From Ceratobasidium sp. AG-K (Eukaryota > Basidiomycota > Agaricomycetes > Cantharellales > Ceratobasidiaceae), in NCBI GenBank assembly GCA_037039685.1, contig JAWNGF010000002.1:5828001-5892000 (forward strand): a stretch of 64,000 nucleotides of DNA, in the 5' to 3' direction. Each line of letters starts with the position of its first letter. Within the stretch, counting starts at the first letter, position 1. Shown piece by piece: positions 9,621 through 20,959 of the stretch. The notes beneath the pieces were generated by a model, which did not search any database, had not been told where the DNA came from, and saw only the letters and a program-made list of their open reading frames with translations. A program made the translations under genes and the position numbers.

Positions 9621-10385
9621 TTACTGCACTGCGCAGTCCTTCCCCTTCCGTAGCATGTACTCCTCCAGCCCTTTGTCCTCCTCCAAAGTTAGTTCGATGG
9701 GATTGAATGCAGTGTTACCCGGTTTGTCCGAGAACTTTTCCCATTCTTCCCAGGTCTCCTCCTTTGTCCAGTCTGCCTTGGACCGGTCCAACACCCTCCT
9801 TTGGGCCTCCACAAAATCTTCATCCCACTGTTGCACGTCAGGCTCCCCTTCCTTCCATGCCAACATGTCTGTCTCCTCCTTCTTCCACCAGTTTGGTGAC
9901 CATTTGAACTTCTCCCTCTGGTATCTACCCCTCTCCATTCTCCAGTCGCTCAGGTCCCTCTTGTAGTTGGCATCCCAGGCGTTGTTCCACTTGGGTCGGA
10001 GTGTTGGCTGTCTCTCGTCGTAACCTGGTACCCATTCGCCCGAGTATGCTCCTTCTGGTCCCCATTTGATGACTCCGAGCATGTGGGTGGACAGGAGGAC
10101 CACCTCCGAGACTTGGAATGCGGTGCATCCCCAGCAAACAAAGATGTCCTTCCTTTGTAGTTGCATTTGTGTCGGCCATTTTTTTCTGACCCATTGGAAC
10201 TCCCCCAGGTCTGAGTGGAGGATGTCGTCCAATGCCCAGAATTGCATTCTACCTGAGCCTTGCTGCGATCTTTTGAAGACGTAAAGGGCAGCTCCAGCGT
10301 TGAGGATTCTTGCCGTAGCAAACGCTGGTCCGTTGAGGATGCGGATGAGGTTGTTGGTGATGGTGGCATGGGTGACGGCAGGCAT
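9621..10385 (-). CDS. ORF3 of M2
   Basis: 254 aa from the conserved MPAV start, still open over its whole length. It shares the Cys-pair block and the Trp/acidic C-terminal half with ORF3 of elements 1-3 but differs at many residues. M2 is otherwise broken (stops in gag, missing RT-integrase), so an intact ORF3 here is a point of interest rather than proof of function. It overlaps the pol 3' remnant in another frame. Confidence 0.65.
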   Translation of the reverse strand: MPAVTHATITNNLIRILNGPAFATARILNAGAALYVFKRSQQGSGRMQFWALDDILHSDLGEFQWVRKKWPTQMQLQRKDIFVCWGCTAFQVSEVVLLSTHMLGVIKWGPEGAYSGEWVPGYDERQPTLRPKWNNAWDANYKRDLSDWRMERGRYQREKFKWSPNWWKKEETDMLAWKEGEPDVQQWDEDFVEAQRRVLDRSKADWTKEETWEEWEKFSDKPGNTAFNPIELTLEEDKGLEEYMLRKGKDCAVQ

Positions 10386-11030
10386 TGCAGAGAGCAAAAA
10401 AGATTTAAAGCATATAGTGAAGTGTGGGATTTGGAGTAGTTGCAAGTTTTGCAGATGGGTTCCTCCTCTCTTGCACCTTGGCCTTTTATCCTTCCTTTGA
10501 AATTTGCTGGTGTTGGTGCTTCAGGATGTTTCTTCAGGAACTTCTGCACTATTTTGGTTAGGTGCCCTACATCCTCTGCATGTTGTTCCATATCATCTTC
10601 TTCTCCATATCCTTTCCATTGGATTCTATAGAAGACCCCTTCCCTTGTCATTTTCCAATCAACAATTTTCTCAACTTCATATTCCTCACTTCCTTCTTCC
10701 ATGATAACTGGCGGAGGATGCGGTTGGTTCCGGTTGAATTCCTTGTCAACCTTGTACTGACTTAGAAGGTTGATATGGAAAACAGGTTGCTTCTTCATAG
10801 TGGGTGGTAGATCCAGCTCGTAAGCATGAGAAGATATTTTTCTTTTCACAGGGAAGGGTCCGAACTTCTTGTTATCTAGCTTCTTGCATGGTCTGTTTGA
10901 TTTGATGTCTGGTCTAAACAACCATATGAGATTTCCTTCCTGGTACTCCTCCTTGACGTTTTCCTCCTTTATTTGATGTAGTTCCATAGCAGTGCTAGCC
11001 TCTTTCCTAGCCTCCTCCCATCTTGTTGTT
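9950..11030 (-). pseudogene. pol: M2 pol, 3' remnant (GPY/F, chromodomain, tail)
   Basis: Minus-strand remnant that starts just upstream of the GPY/F module, covers the chromodomain (near 10475-10640) and runs into the open tail that overlaps ORF3. It begins abruptly at about 11030, where sequence flips to a plus-strand protease (element P). Protease through integrase of M2 is not present on this side. Confidence 0.8.
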
Positions 11031-11032
11031 AC

Positions 11033-14000
11033 TAAGAATCCACAATTGTCTATAGCTACGTTGCCGGAATCACTGACCCAATTGCAACTCTAATCAACTC
11101 TGGAGCTTCCCAAAATTTTATCGATATTGCTTGGGCCAGGAAGAAGAACATTGCCTTAAGAGACCTTCCTGTGCCCCAAAAAGTTATTGGAATACAAGGA
11201 AAGGAACTGTCTCACACGATCTGCTTCAAGGCACAGATGGAGATCACGGTTGAGGGAAAAATGTTTAAAGAAGAATTCTTTGCCATGCCTACTGGTGACA
11301 CAAACATCATCCTAGGACTTTCCTGGCTGGAAACTGCGAACCCTAGCATTGATTGGAAGCAAAAGAGCATCTCCTGGAGAGAGGAGGAAATCCATGGAAG
11401 AGAAGGAACCTTGGATCTCATTCTGGAACAATTAAAGGAATTTGAGGACATTTTTAGCAAAGAAAAATTCAAGTGTATTCTGGACCACTGACCTTATGAT
11501 TGTGCTATTGACTTCAAGGAAGGTGCTGAACTACCAAGGCCAGTAAGACCTATACCACTATCCCCAGCTGAATCCATTGCAATGAGAGAATACCTTGATG
11601 AAAAACTTGCTGCAGGAAAAATCAGACCTAGCAAATCCCCAATAGCATTGGCATGTTTTTTTGTCAACAAACCAGGCCCACTTGGAGGATTACAATTGGT
11701 ACAGGACCTACGACCCATTAACGCCATCACAAGAGACGACAGATTCCCCATGCCCCTTATGGAAGACCTCCTTGACAAAATAAAAGACACGAAAATTTTC
11801 TCAAAAATCGACCTAAGGATGGGATTCAATAACATCTGCATCAGGGAAGGAGACAAATGGAAAACCGCTTTTAGAACAAAGGAAGGGCTATTTGAATACG
11901 TTGTCATGCTGTTTGGACTGAAAAATGCACCAGCCACTTTTCAACGATATATGAATCACATCTTCCACAACAAGATCAACGTATGCGTCATTGTTTATAT
12001 TGATGACATCCTTGTCTTCTCAAAAACCCAGTCTCAGCATGTAGTGGATCTACAAGAGGTCCTCCAGATCTTGAAGGAAAACAATCTTTTCGCAAAACTA
12101 CCAAAATGCGAATTCTTCATCACAGAACTCATTTACACAGGACTGAAGATCAGCAAGGAAGGAATATCCATGGACGGAGAAAAGATCAAAGCAATAAAGG
12201 AATGGAAGGAACCTAAAACAGTAAAACAAGTACAAGCATTCCTAGGTTTTGCAAACTTCTATAGGAGATTTGTACCCAGTTTCTCCATGATTGCCAAACC
12301 TCTTACCAAGTTGACACAAAAGGATCTTCCATGGAAGTGGGAAGACAAAGAACAAGAAGCATTTGACAGTATCAAGGAAATGATTTGCAAGGATCCTGTA
12401 CTACGACCCCAATCCAGAGAAACCATTCTTCCTCGAAACAGATGCTAGTGGAGTAGCAATGGGAGCAATACTGTCCCAAAGACAAGAGGACGGAAGACTA
12501 CACCTGATTGCATTTCTTTCCAAATCGTTCAACCCCGCACAGATGAACTACAATGTACATGATAAGGAACTCATGGCTATCATTGAAGCACTTACACATT
12601 GGAGACTCCATCTGGAAGGGACAAAGGAAGAAATTACGGTGTACACTGATCACCAAAACCTACAGTTCTGGAAGGATGCAAAAACGTTCAACAGGAGACA
12701 TGCACATTGGCACCAAATCCTGGCGTCATACAATTTTGTGATTGTATACTGACCAGGAATCCTGTCACAAAAGCCTGACCTACTGTCTAGAAGGGCCGAC
12801 CACGCCGAGATTCCATCAGCAGAACAAGTCATGATCTCTGATGAAAAATTCTGAGGCTTCGCAGGAGGATTCAAGGAAGACATCATTAGCAATATTATCA
12901 AAGTGCAACAAGAAGATCCAGGTTTACATAGGGTAATCAAACTCTGCAAGAAGAAGGAATCGCTTCCTAGAAGTATCCTGTCCAGCATAAAGGATTATGA
13001 ACTATGCAAGGGACTACTTTGGTACAAGGGAAGGATTGTTGTTCCAGAGGACAAGGATTGCCGTTTAATGATATTAAGACTGCATCATGACTCACCCATT
13101 GCTGGTCATCAAGGACATGCAAGAACCCTGGAACTCATCTCCTCAGGACACTACTACTGGCTGGGAATGAAGCAAAGCGTCAACAAATACGTAGACTCAT
13201 GTGAACAATGTCAAAGAGCAAAGGGTACAAAAACACAAGCCCTGTTGAAACTGTTACAAATAGCGAATGAGCCATGGGAGGACATAGCATACAATTTCAT
13301 CGTAAAACTCCCTAAATCAAAAGGAATGGACAGCATTCTTGTTGTAGTGGACAGATTCTCCAGGATGGCACATTTCATACCATGCAAGGAATCACACAAG
13401 GCAAATGAATTAGCAGAGCTTTTCCTGTGCAATGTCTGGAAACTTCATGGATTTCCCAAAAGCATGGTATCGGACTGAGGAAGCACATTTAACAGCAAAC
13501 TGCTGAAAGCAATCTACAAGAAAATTGGGGTCTCACCGGCGTTTAGTACTGCGTATCACCCTCAAACTGACGGAATTACAGAATGAGTTAACCAATGGCT
13601 AGAAGCATGGCTGTGCATCTTTATCAATCACCACCAAGACAATTGGGTGGAACTGCTTCCTATTGCTGAATTCTGTTACAACATGCACAAACACAGAGTT
13701 ACAGGAAAGAGCCCATTCAAACTAGTTTACAGAAAGGAACCTTTATGGAACATGTCCAGTGTTGTAACAGAGGTCCCAGAAGCAAACACTGTCACCTTGA
13801 AATGGGAGGAAACAAAAAAGGAGGCTAAGGTGGCTATGGAGCTACATCAAGTTAGCAAAGGAGAAGTCAAGGAAGAATACAAGGAAGGGGACCTGGTATG
13901 GCAATATGGGCCAGACATCAAGTCAAATAGACCTTCAAAAAAACTTGACAACAAGAAATTCGGACCTTTTCCCATAAAGAGGAAAATATCTTCGCATGCT

Positions 14001-14873
14001 TATGAGCTGGTCCTACCATCCACTATGAAAAAGCACCCCATTTTCCACATTGACCTCCTGAGTCAGTACAAGATTGACAAAGAATTCAACCGAAACCAAC
14101 CATGGCCTCCACTGATTGTTATGGAAGAAGGAAACAAAGAATACAAAGTCGAGAAGATTGTTGATTGGAACATAACAAAGGAAGGAACTTTCTATAGAAT
14201 CCAATGGAAAGGATATGGAGAAGAGGATGACACGGAGCAACAGGCTGAGGACATTGGTCACCTAACTGAAATAGTGCAGAGGTTTCTGAAGAAACACCCT
14301 GAAGCACCAACACCCGCAAACTTCAAAGGAAAAATAAAAGGAAGAGGGGCAAGAGAGGAGGGACCCATCTGCAAAACTTGCAACTACTCCAAAACCCACT
14401 CTTCACTTGATGCTCTAAATCTTTTTTGCTCTTTGCAATGCCTGCTGTTACCCGCTCCACCATTGCCAACAACCTCGTTCGCATCCTTGATGGACCAGCA
14501 TTTGCCATGGCAAGGATCCTGGACACCGGAGCAGCCCTATATGTTTTCAAGAGATCCCAGCAAGGCCCAGGAAGAATGCAATTCCAGGCGTCTGACGACA
14601 TACTCCACTCAGACCTGGGGGAGTTCCAATGGGTTGGGAAAAGATTGCCAACACAAATGCAACTCCAACGAAAGGACATCTTTGTTTGCCGAGGATGCGC
14701 CGCATTCCAGGTCTTGGAGGTGGTCCTCATGTCCACCCATATGCTTGGAGTCGTTGAGTGGGGGCAAGAGGGGGCATACTCAAGTGAGTGGGTACCAGGA
14801 TATGATGGGAGACCACCAACACTCCAACCCAGGTGGAACGACGCTTGGGACGCCAACTACAAAAGGGACCTGA
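11033..14873 (+). pseudogene. pol: Pol remnant of element P
   Basis: Protease through chromodomain can be followed, but the frame is broken. In-frame TGA codons stand where relatives have Arg at about 11489 (DHRPYD), 12751 (YRPG), 13476 (SDRG of the integrase core) and 13585 (TERIN). Another TGA lies at about 12853, and there is a frame break near 12415-12450 before the RNase H ETDASG motif. The YIDD box and HHCC residues remain. The integrase core is cut, so the protein is dead. Confidence 0.85.
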
Positions 14874-15202
14874 ACAACTGGAGGATGGAGAGGGGCAGAT
14901 ACCAGAGGGAGAACTTCAAGTGGTCGCCATACTGGTGGAGGAAGGAGGAGAGTGACGTGTCAGTATGGAAGGAAGGAGAGCCAGACATGCAACAATGGGA
15001 TGAGGAATTTGTGGAAGCCCAGAAGAGGGTGTTGGACTGGTCCAAGGCCGACTGGACTAGGGAGGAGACTTGGGAGGAATGGGAAAAGTTCTTGGACAAA
15101 CTGGGTAATACCAGTTTCAATCCCATCGACTTGACCATGGAGGAGGATGAAGGATTGGAAGAGTGCATGCTGCGGAAGGGGAAGGACTCCACGTTGCAGT
15201 GA
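14438..15202 (+). CDS. ORF3 of element P
   Basis: 254 aa and fully open from the conserved MPAV start, although the pol of the same element has at least five stops. It has the same Cys-pair block and Trp-rich acidic tail as the other copies, and overlaps the pol tail frame, which is also still open here. Confidence 0.65.
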   Translation: MPAVTRSTIANNLVRILDGPAFAMARILDTGAALYVFKRSQQGPGRMQFQASDDILHSDLGEFQWVGKRLPTQMQLQRKDIFVCRGCAAFQVLEVVLMSTHMLGVVEWGQEGAYSSEWVPGYDGRPPTLQPRWNDAWDANYKRDLNNWRMERGRYQRENFKWSPYWWRKEESDVSVWKEGEPDMQQWDEEFVEAQKRVLDWSKADWTREETWEEWEKFLDKLGNTSFNPIDLTMEEDEGLEECMLRKGKDSTLQ

Positions 15203-15244
15203 GTCCATTCGAGGTCCCCCAAATGGACTCTTAGGGGGGAGTAA

Positions 15245-15712
15245 TGTCGTGAGCCAACTCACGCCTTTGGACTTGCCTTGCATCTCGCCCGCCTGTTCTT
15301 GTGTTTGTTGTTTTGTTTGTCTGTTGTTTGTTCTTTCCTGTGCCGTGTTGCCACGTTCTTGTGGTTGTTCTGTTACATTGTGTAATGCGGCTGTGCTTTG
15401 TATGAGTCATGTCTGCTTGTGCAGCATGACTCACTTGGACACTCCTGACTGGCTTGTATGTATGACTTGTGTGGCTGCATCTTGTATGACTTGGTTGCCT
15501 TCTGAATATATATAGAGGACCAACAAGCCTGGTAACCCCAGCTTGTTTTGTCTTGTCAAAACATCCCTTTTGAGTGACACTTAGAACCACCCCTACCCTT
15601 TAGAGCCAACAGACACTTAAGTGTGTTGCGGTTCAGGAGGTCACTTAGGTCTTAGTGCCATCCACTCTCCCTTGTGGCTTGTCTCATAGCCACCAAGAAG
15701 TAGCTTACGACA
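15245..15712 (+). repeat. Element P 3' LTR
   Basis: Starts TGTCGTGAGC after the polypurine tract and ends TTACGACA. The next five bases, TGAAC, are the expected target copy; the partner copy was lost with the P 5' end. It carries the AGCTTGTTTTGT motif downstream of a TATA-like run (near 15505-15555). Confidence 0.85.
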
Positions 15713-16640
15713 TGAACATGGTCTTCCATTCATCTCCTTCTCTGATGCGGATATTATTGAACCCCATCCTTAGGTCAATCTTCAAGAAGATTTTTGCATC
15801 CTTTATTTTGTCAAGCAGGTCTTCCATGAGGGGCATAGGGAATCTGTTGTCCTTTGTGATGGCATTAATGGGTCGTAGGTCTTGTACCAGTCTTAGTCCC
15901 CCCAGTGGACCTGGTTTTTTGACAAAAAAACATGCCAATGCTATTGGGGATTTGCTAGGCCTGATTTTTCCTGCAGCCAGTTCTTTGTCAAGGTACTCTC
16001 TCATTGCAATGGATTCAGCCGGGGATAAAGGTATAGGTCTTGCTGGTTTTGGGAGTTCCGCACCTTCCTTGAAATCGATAGCACAATTGTAAGGATGGTG
16101 ATCTGGAATGCGTTTGAACCTTTCTTTGCTAAAAACATCCTCAAACTCCCTCAGTTCTTCTGGGATAAGGTCTACAGTTCCTTCTTTTCCGTGTACTTCT
16201 TTGTTTCTCCAAGAGATGCTTTTTTGCTTCCAATCAAAGCTAGGGTTTGCAGTTTCTAGCCAGGAAAGTCCTAGGATGATGTTTGTGTCACCGGTAGGCA
16301 TGGCAAAGAATTCTTCTTTAAACGTTCTTCCTTCAACCATTATCTCCATACATGTTTTGAAACGGATAGTGTGGCCTAGCTCCTTTCCTTGTATTCCAAT
16401 GACTTTTTGAGGGACAGGAAGCTCACTCAAGGCAACATTATCCTTCCTGGCCCAAGCAATATCCACAAAATTTCGGGAGGCTCCAGAGTCAATAAGAGTG
16501 GCAATCAGGTCTGTGATTCCGGCAACATAGCTGTAAACAATTGTGGATTCTTTGTTTGCTCTAAAGTACATTGCCAGTTCTTTGGTCTCTCCACACACAG
16601 TTAGAGGGAGACCCCTTCTTTCCCCAATTCTTCTATGATT
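15713..16640 (-). pseudogene. pol: M2 pol, 5' part (protease and start of RT)
   Basis: Read on the minus strand from about 16640 the frame covers the protease (LIDSGAS) and the N-terminal RT up to the DEWKT block, where element P cuts it. The frame is open and overlaps the gag end in the -1 register, as in elements 1-3. Confidence 0.8.
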
Positions 16641-17618
16641 GTTGCCTCTCTTCCTTTTATGTTGGGTTTGGTTGTTATCCATTCCTTGGACAAGCATTTG
16701 AGTGAACGGTGTCCTTCTTGTCTGCACTTTAGACAATGGTTTGACGCCATCCTTGCCTTGTATACTTTGTCTGGCAACCGTTTTGTAGTGGTCTGGGTGG
16801 TAGTGGTAGATTGAGAAGTTTTCTTTCTGGTAGAGCTCTTGATTTGTTGTAATTTCTGATCAATAGAAATTGCAAGAGTGATCCATTGATTAAGGTTAAG
16901 GTGCCTTTCGGTTCTGTCCTTGTTGATAAGGGAGAGTTCAAATTGTGCTAATTCTGTTTTGATTTCCGGCTTGAGTCCTTCCTTGAATTGGTTGATAAGA
17001 GCTTCTTCCCCCCAATTCACATTGACCATGTGCAAGTGGAATTCCGTTGCATAATTGGCAACCAAGTTGATCTGCTTGCTTTTTTGGATATTGGCCTCTG
17101 CCTTGGCCTTCTTGTTGGGGTCACTGAATTGCTCCATGAAGTGTGTCTTGAATGTTTCCCATGACCTTAGGTTTGGGTCTGGAACGCCATTGTTCATGGA
17201 TCGAAGTAACACCTGTGCCCAATGTGTAGCTGACCGGTTATCCAATTTGAAATTGGCTAATGGTTCTCTAATCCATTCTTGTCCAGAACTGTATTGGTCA
17301 CCCAACCTGACGAAGTAACTTTCCATCTGGGTGATGAATATTTCTGCTCCTTCTCCTTTCTTCCCATTGAACACTTCTGGTCTAGTGACCTTGGGATGTC
17401 TTGGTGAGCTTCTGTCTTGGGAGCTGATCAGGCGCTGGAGTCTTCCTTCTAGATCATTGATTCTTGTAGATTTGGCTTCTGGTGTGGATCGTTCGCTGGG
17501 TGTGTGTAGTGAGGCTTCATTGACTTCTTCCCTTAGGTTGCTAATGGATTGTTCCATGGTTGCCACTCAATTGTTCAATGTTGTGAATCCTTCCCTGACT
17601 TGCTTGATTCCTTGAGTT
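16601..17618 (-). pseudogene. gag: M2 gag, capsid and zinc-knuckle part
   Basis: Minus-strand remnant with the coiled coil end, capsid domain and a CCHC knuckle (CLKCRQEGHRSLKC). A TGA at 17567-17569 interrupts the frame. It is cut at 17618 by the solo LTR. Confidence 0.8.
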
Positions 17619-17623
17619 ACCAC

Positions 17624-18090
17624 TGTCAAAGCCCGACAACGACTACAAAATGCCCATGCTGTTCAAGACAGTGGGCAGCACCTAAAAGGCGACTTGGAGG
17701 GGGTTTGCGACGACACGCAGGAATGTATGAGTAAAGGCACTTGGTCTAAAGAGACCTGGGCAGCAAGAACACTTATGCACAAAGGCACTTATGCAATGTA
17801 GAGGTTGTGCAAGCCTGTATATTAGGCAAGTGGTCAAGTTCTGAGGATAAGCCTCAAACTCGCCCTCATTATATACATGAGAGATGCCACATCAAACTAT
17901 ACAGGGTGTATACATGGTACAATAAACAAGTGATACGATAGATATTTAGTCATCAACAATGTGTTACAAAACAAAGAGATGTTACAAGTTACATGACCAT
18001 TACCGTTACCAGGAATGGATAAATGCGCATATATATGATTAAACGTGACTTAGAAAAATAATCAGTGGTCATGCCTCTTGGGTCATGACA
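17624..18090. repeat. Solo LTR of another family inside M2 gag
   Basis: 467 bp with TGTC...GACA ends, flanked by ACCAC at 17619-17623 and 18091-18095, a perfect 5-bp target duplication. It has no internal region and is unlike the other LTRs in the window. Orientation cannot be told. Confidence 0.75.
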
Positions 18091-18095
18091 ACCAC

Positions 18096-18476
18096 TTCGT
18101 TCCACTGCAGCTGTCCCTGGTGTGTAGTGTCAATGTCTTGTTATACATTTGTTACAAGTCCTTGAGTGTTTGTGACTTTGTTCCGGATGGTGTCCACTTC
18201 TCTTCCTGTGAGGTAGGTGTTATGTTTGGCATTACGGGCAGAATTGAGAATATCCATAAGGGACTGTTGTATTCCCCTGATCGTGTTGTTGAAAATTTCT
18301 TGGTTGTTTGCTAGTACCCTTGCTTCCTGTTCTAGCCCAGTGATTCTTTGTGTGAGACCGACTCTTAGTCCTTCAATGACTCTTAGAGTTGCGTTGTGGT
18401 GTCGGATCAGGAGATCGTCTAGTTTGTCTAGGTTCTGGATGGCAGCTCTTTTTGTACTAGAAGAACTATTGCTACT
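18096..18476 (-). pseudogene. gag: M2 gag, coiled-coil part
   Basis: Minus-strand piece matching the Asn/Leu-rich coiled coil of Gag in elements 1-3 (for example LDDLL and VLANNQ). It lies between the solo LTR and element 2. Confidence 0.75.
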
Positions 18477-18934
18477 TGTTGTGAGCTGGCTCACTCCATC
18501 GGACTCGCCCATTGTCTCGCCCGCCTCTCTCTCTCTCTTTCTGTTACGTTCCCGTTTCTGTTTGCCGCGTTGCCACCTTCTTGTGGTTATTCTGTTACAT
18601 TGTGTAACGCGGCTGTGCTTTGTACGAGTCATGTCTGTTCATACAGCATGACTCACTTGGACACTCCTGACTGGTTGACTGCTGTGACTCATGTGGCTGC
18701 GCCTTGTATGACTCGGCCACTTCTTGAATATATATAGAGGACCAACAAGCCTGGTAACCCCAGCTTGTTTTGTCTCGTCAAAACATCCCTTCTGAGTGAC
18801 ACTTAGAACCACCCCTACCCTCAAGAGCCTACAGACACTTAAGTGTGTTGCGGTTCAAGAGGTCACTTAGGTCTTAGTGCCGTCCACTCTCCATCGCGGC
18901 TTGTCTCATAGCCATCAAGAAGAAGCTTACGACA
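18477..18934 (+). repeat. Element 2 5' LTR
   Basis: Same layout as in element 1: TGACTC sites, a TATA-like run, AGCTTGTTTTGT at 18762-18773. Its exact complement is the primer site at 18937-18948. Confidence 0.93.
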
Positions 18935-18956
18935 TTACAAAACAAGCTTAACAAAC

Positions 18957-20957
18957 ATGTCTATTCAAGAGGATGGAGGATCACGTCCCGCATCCACCAT
19001 ATCAACAAGAAGAGGACCCAGTCGAGCAGCAAGGCCCACAGGATCACTAAACGAGCAAGATATTGCACAGACTCAAGCGGGAGGCCCCGCTCGATCGCGC
19101 CCCCAAAGTCAAGCATCAATGCCAGGATCTTTCGGCATTCCCGACATAACAACTGTACCAGAGGAGGAACCCACTATCACGAATAGCGAACCAGGAGATC
19201 TCACAAACGACCCCACTCCGGCTGTAATTCGCATTCCAACTGGAAGTCCAGGACCATCACGTCCCTTGTGGCCACCAGGGACTAGAAGACAGTTCTTTTC
19301 TCCCCAACCCGAAGCTCATGGGGGCGTGTCGCTTGTTCCCATTAGACCCCCTCCTACACCGCACATTCCCAATGTCCCCACAGTCCCGCAAATTGGAGGA
19401 ACTATCACCAACGCAGGACCGATCCCATTGGCTTCCCAGCCAGTTACACCAGCGATTCCAGCACCACCATATGTCCCACAGGGTTACTCCCAGCAATCAG
19501 CTCCGGTACAGCAAGGCGCCGGTGATCCAGGAAGTTCAAGTTCAAGTTCCAGCCCCAGCGGCAGGACTATAATCAGTAACCTAGACAACCTGGACGACCT
19601 TCTAGAAGGAAGACACAACGCCACCCTTAGGGTTATAGACGGAATGAGAGTCACTATAGATCGAAGGCTTAGTGGTCTAGAACAAGCCACACAAGTTCTA
19701 GCAAACAACCAGCAAATCTTTAATGACTCCATCAATACCCTACAAGGAACCTTGACGGACATTCTGAACTCGGCAAGAAATGGCGAACATAATTCCTTTC
19801 TAGTCGGTCAAGACGTAACCCGCCTTCGAAATGAAGTTACCAATACCCAAGGACTAGTGAATAATGTACGCGAAGAGCTCAACACTACCAGACAAGGACA
19901 ACTCGAATGGAATGAGGCAGTAACGCAAGGACTAGAAACCTTACGACAGGAGGGAGCCTCTTTCACTAACAAAATCACGGAAGTTCAAGAAACCATAAAC
20001 AACATGCGAGAAGAAATGGACGAAGCATCTCTGCACGGGATCCCCTCTAGGCGATCAAATTCTCCACCGCATCCAGACGCGGAATCTACCAGGATCGACG
20101 AATTAGAATTAAGAATCCAACGACTAACCGAGAACCCAAACATCGGTAGCGGATCACGTCGTCCCAAGGTGACTCGCCCAGAGTCCTTTGACGGAAAGAA
20201 AGGAGAAGGCGCTGAGATGTTTATCACGCAAATGGAAAGTTATTTTGTACGTCTAGGCGATCAATACACTTCCGACGAGGAAAGGATCCGTGAAGCCCTA
20301 GCAAACTTCAAATCCGAGAACAAGGCCGCCACTCACTGGGCACAAGTTCTCTTACGATCGCTTAACCAAGGAGAAATTAACCAAAGTCTCGCCTCATGGG
20401 AGGGTTTCAAAGCACACTTCATGGAACAATTTAGCGACCCCAACAAAAAGGCAAAAGCCGAAATTGATATCAGGAAATGCAAGCAGAACAATTCGGTAGC
20501 AAACTATGCTTCTGAATTCCGTTACTTATTGGTCGACGTCAACTGGGGACAGGAAGCACTGATCAACCAATTCAAGGAAGGACTGAAGCCTGAAGTAAAA
20601 ACCGAACTAGCTCGATTCGAATTAACCCTGATTAACGAGGACGGAACGGAGCGAGAGCTGTCCCTTGACCGATGGATCTCAATCGCAATCTCTATTGACC
20701 AGAAATTGCAACAAATCAAGGGCTCTACAGGGAAGAAGACAATCCAACCAACCGCTAGCGGACAATCCTCTACAAAGCGACTACCCGACGAAGTATACAA
20801 GGCAAGGATAGCAACCAACCGCTGCCTAAAGTGCGGACAGGAAGGACACCGCTCATTCAAATGCCCGTCCAAGGAATGGATAACGACGGAACCCAGCGTT
20901 AAAGGAAGGGAGGCAACAATTGTGGAAGACTCGGGAAAAGAAGGGGTCTCCCTCTAA
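18957..20957 (+). CDS. gag: Gag polyprotein of element 2
   Basis: 666 aa, differing from Gag of element 1 at only a few residues, with the same coiled coil, capsid domain, CCHC knuckle (near 20824-20865) and GGGAAAA heptamer at 20933-20939. No breaks are seen. Confidence 0.93.
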   Translation: MSIQEDGGSRPASTISTRRGPSRAARPTGSLNEQDIAQTQAGGPARSRPQSQASMPGSFGIPDITTVPEEEPTITNSEPGDLTNDPTPAVIRIPTGSPGPSRPLWPPGTRRQFFSPQPEAHGGVSLVPIRPPPTPHIPNVPTVPQIGGTITNAGPIPLASQPVTPAIPAPPYVPQGYSQQSAPVQQGAGDPGSSSSSSSPSGRTIISNLDNLDDLLEGRHNATLRVIDGMRVTIDRRLSGLEQATQVLANNQQIFNDSINTLQGTLTDILNSARNGEHNSFLVGQDVTRLRNEVTNTQGLVNNVREELNTTRQGQLEWNEAVTQGLETLRQEGASFTNKITEVQETINNMREEMDEASLHGIPSRRSNSPPHPDAESTRIDELELRIQRLTENPNIGSGSRRPKVTRPESFDGKKGEGAEMFITQMESYFVRLGDQYTSDEERIREALANFKSENKAATHWAQVLLRSLNQGEINQSLASWEGFKAHFMEQFSDPNKKAKAEIDIRKCKQNNSVANYASEFRYLLVDVNWGQEALINQFKEGLKPEVKTELARFELTLINEDGTERELSLDRWISIAISIDQKLQQIKGSTGKKTIQPTASGQSSTKRLPDEVYKARIATNRCLKCGQEGHRSFKCPSKEWITTEPSVKGREATIVEDSGKEGVSL

Positions 20958-20959
20958 CT

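Larger units (their letters stand above)
11031..15712 (+). mobile_element. Element P, 5'-truncated and decayed chromovirus
   Basis: Plus-strand element that starts inside the protease and ends with a 468-bp LTR (15245-15712). It has no 5' LTR, primer site or gag. It sits in the M2 reverse transcriptase: M2 pol resumes on the minus strand at 15713. Its sequence is closer to M2 than to elements 1-3. The simplest history is insertion of a full P into M2, then one deletion removing the P 5' end together with M2 RT-integrase. Confidence 0.8.
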
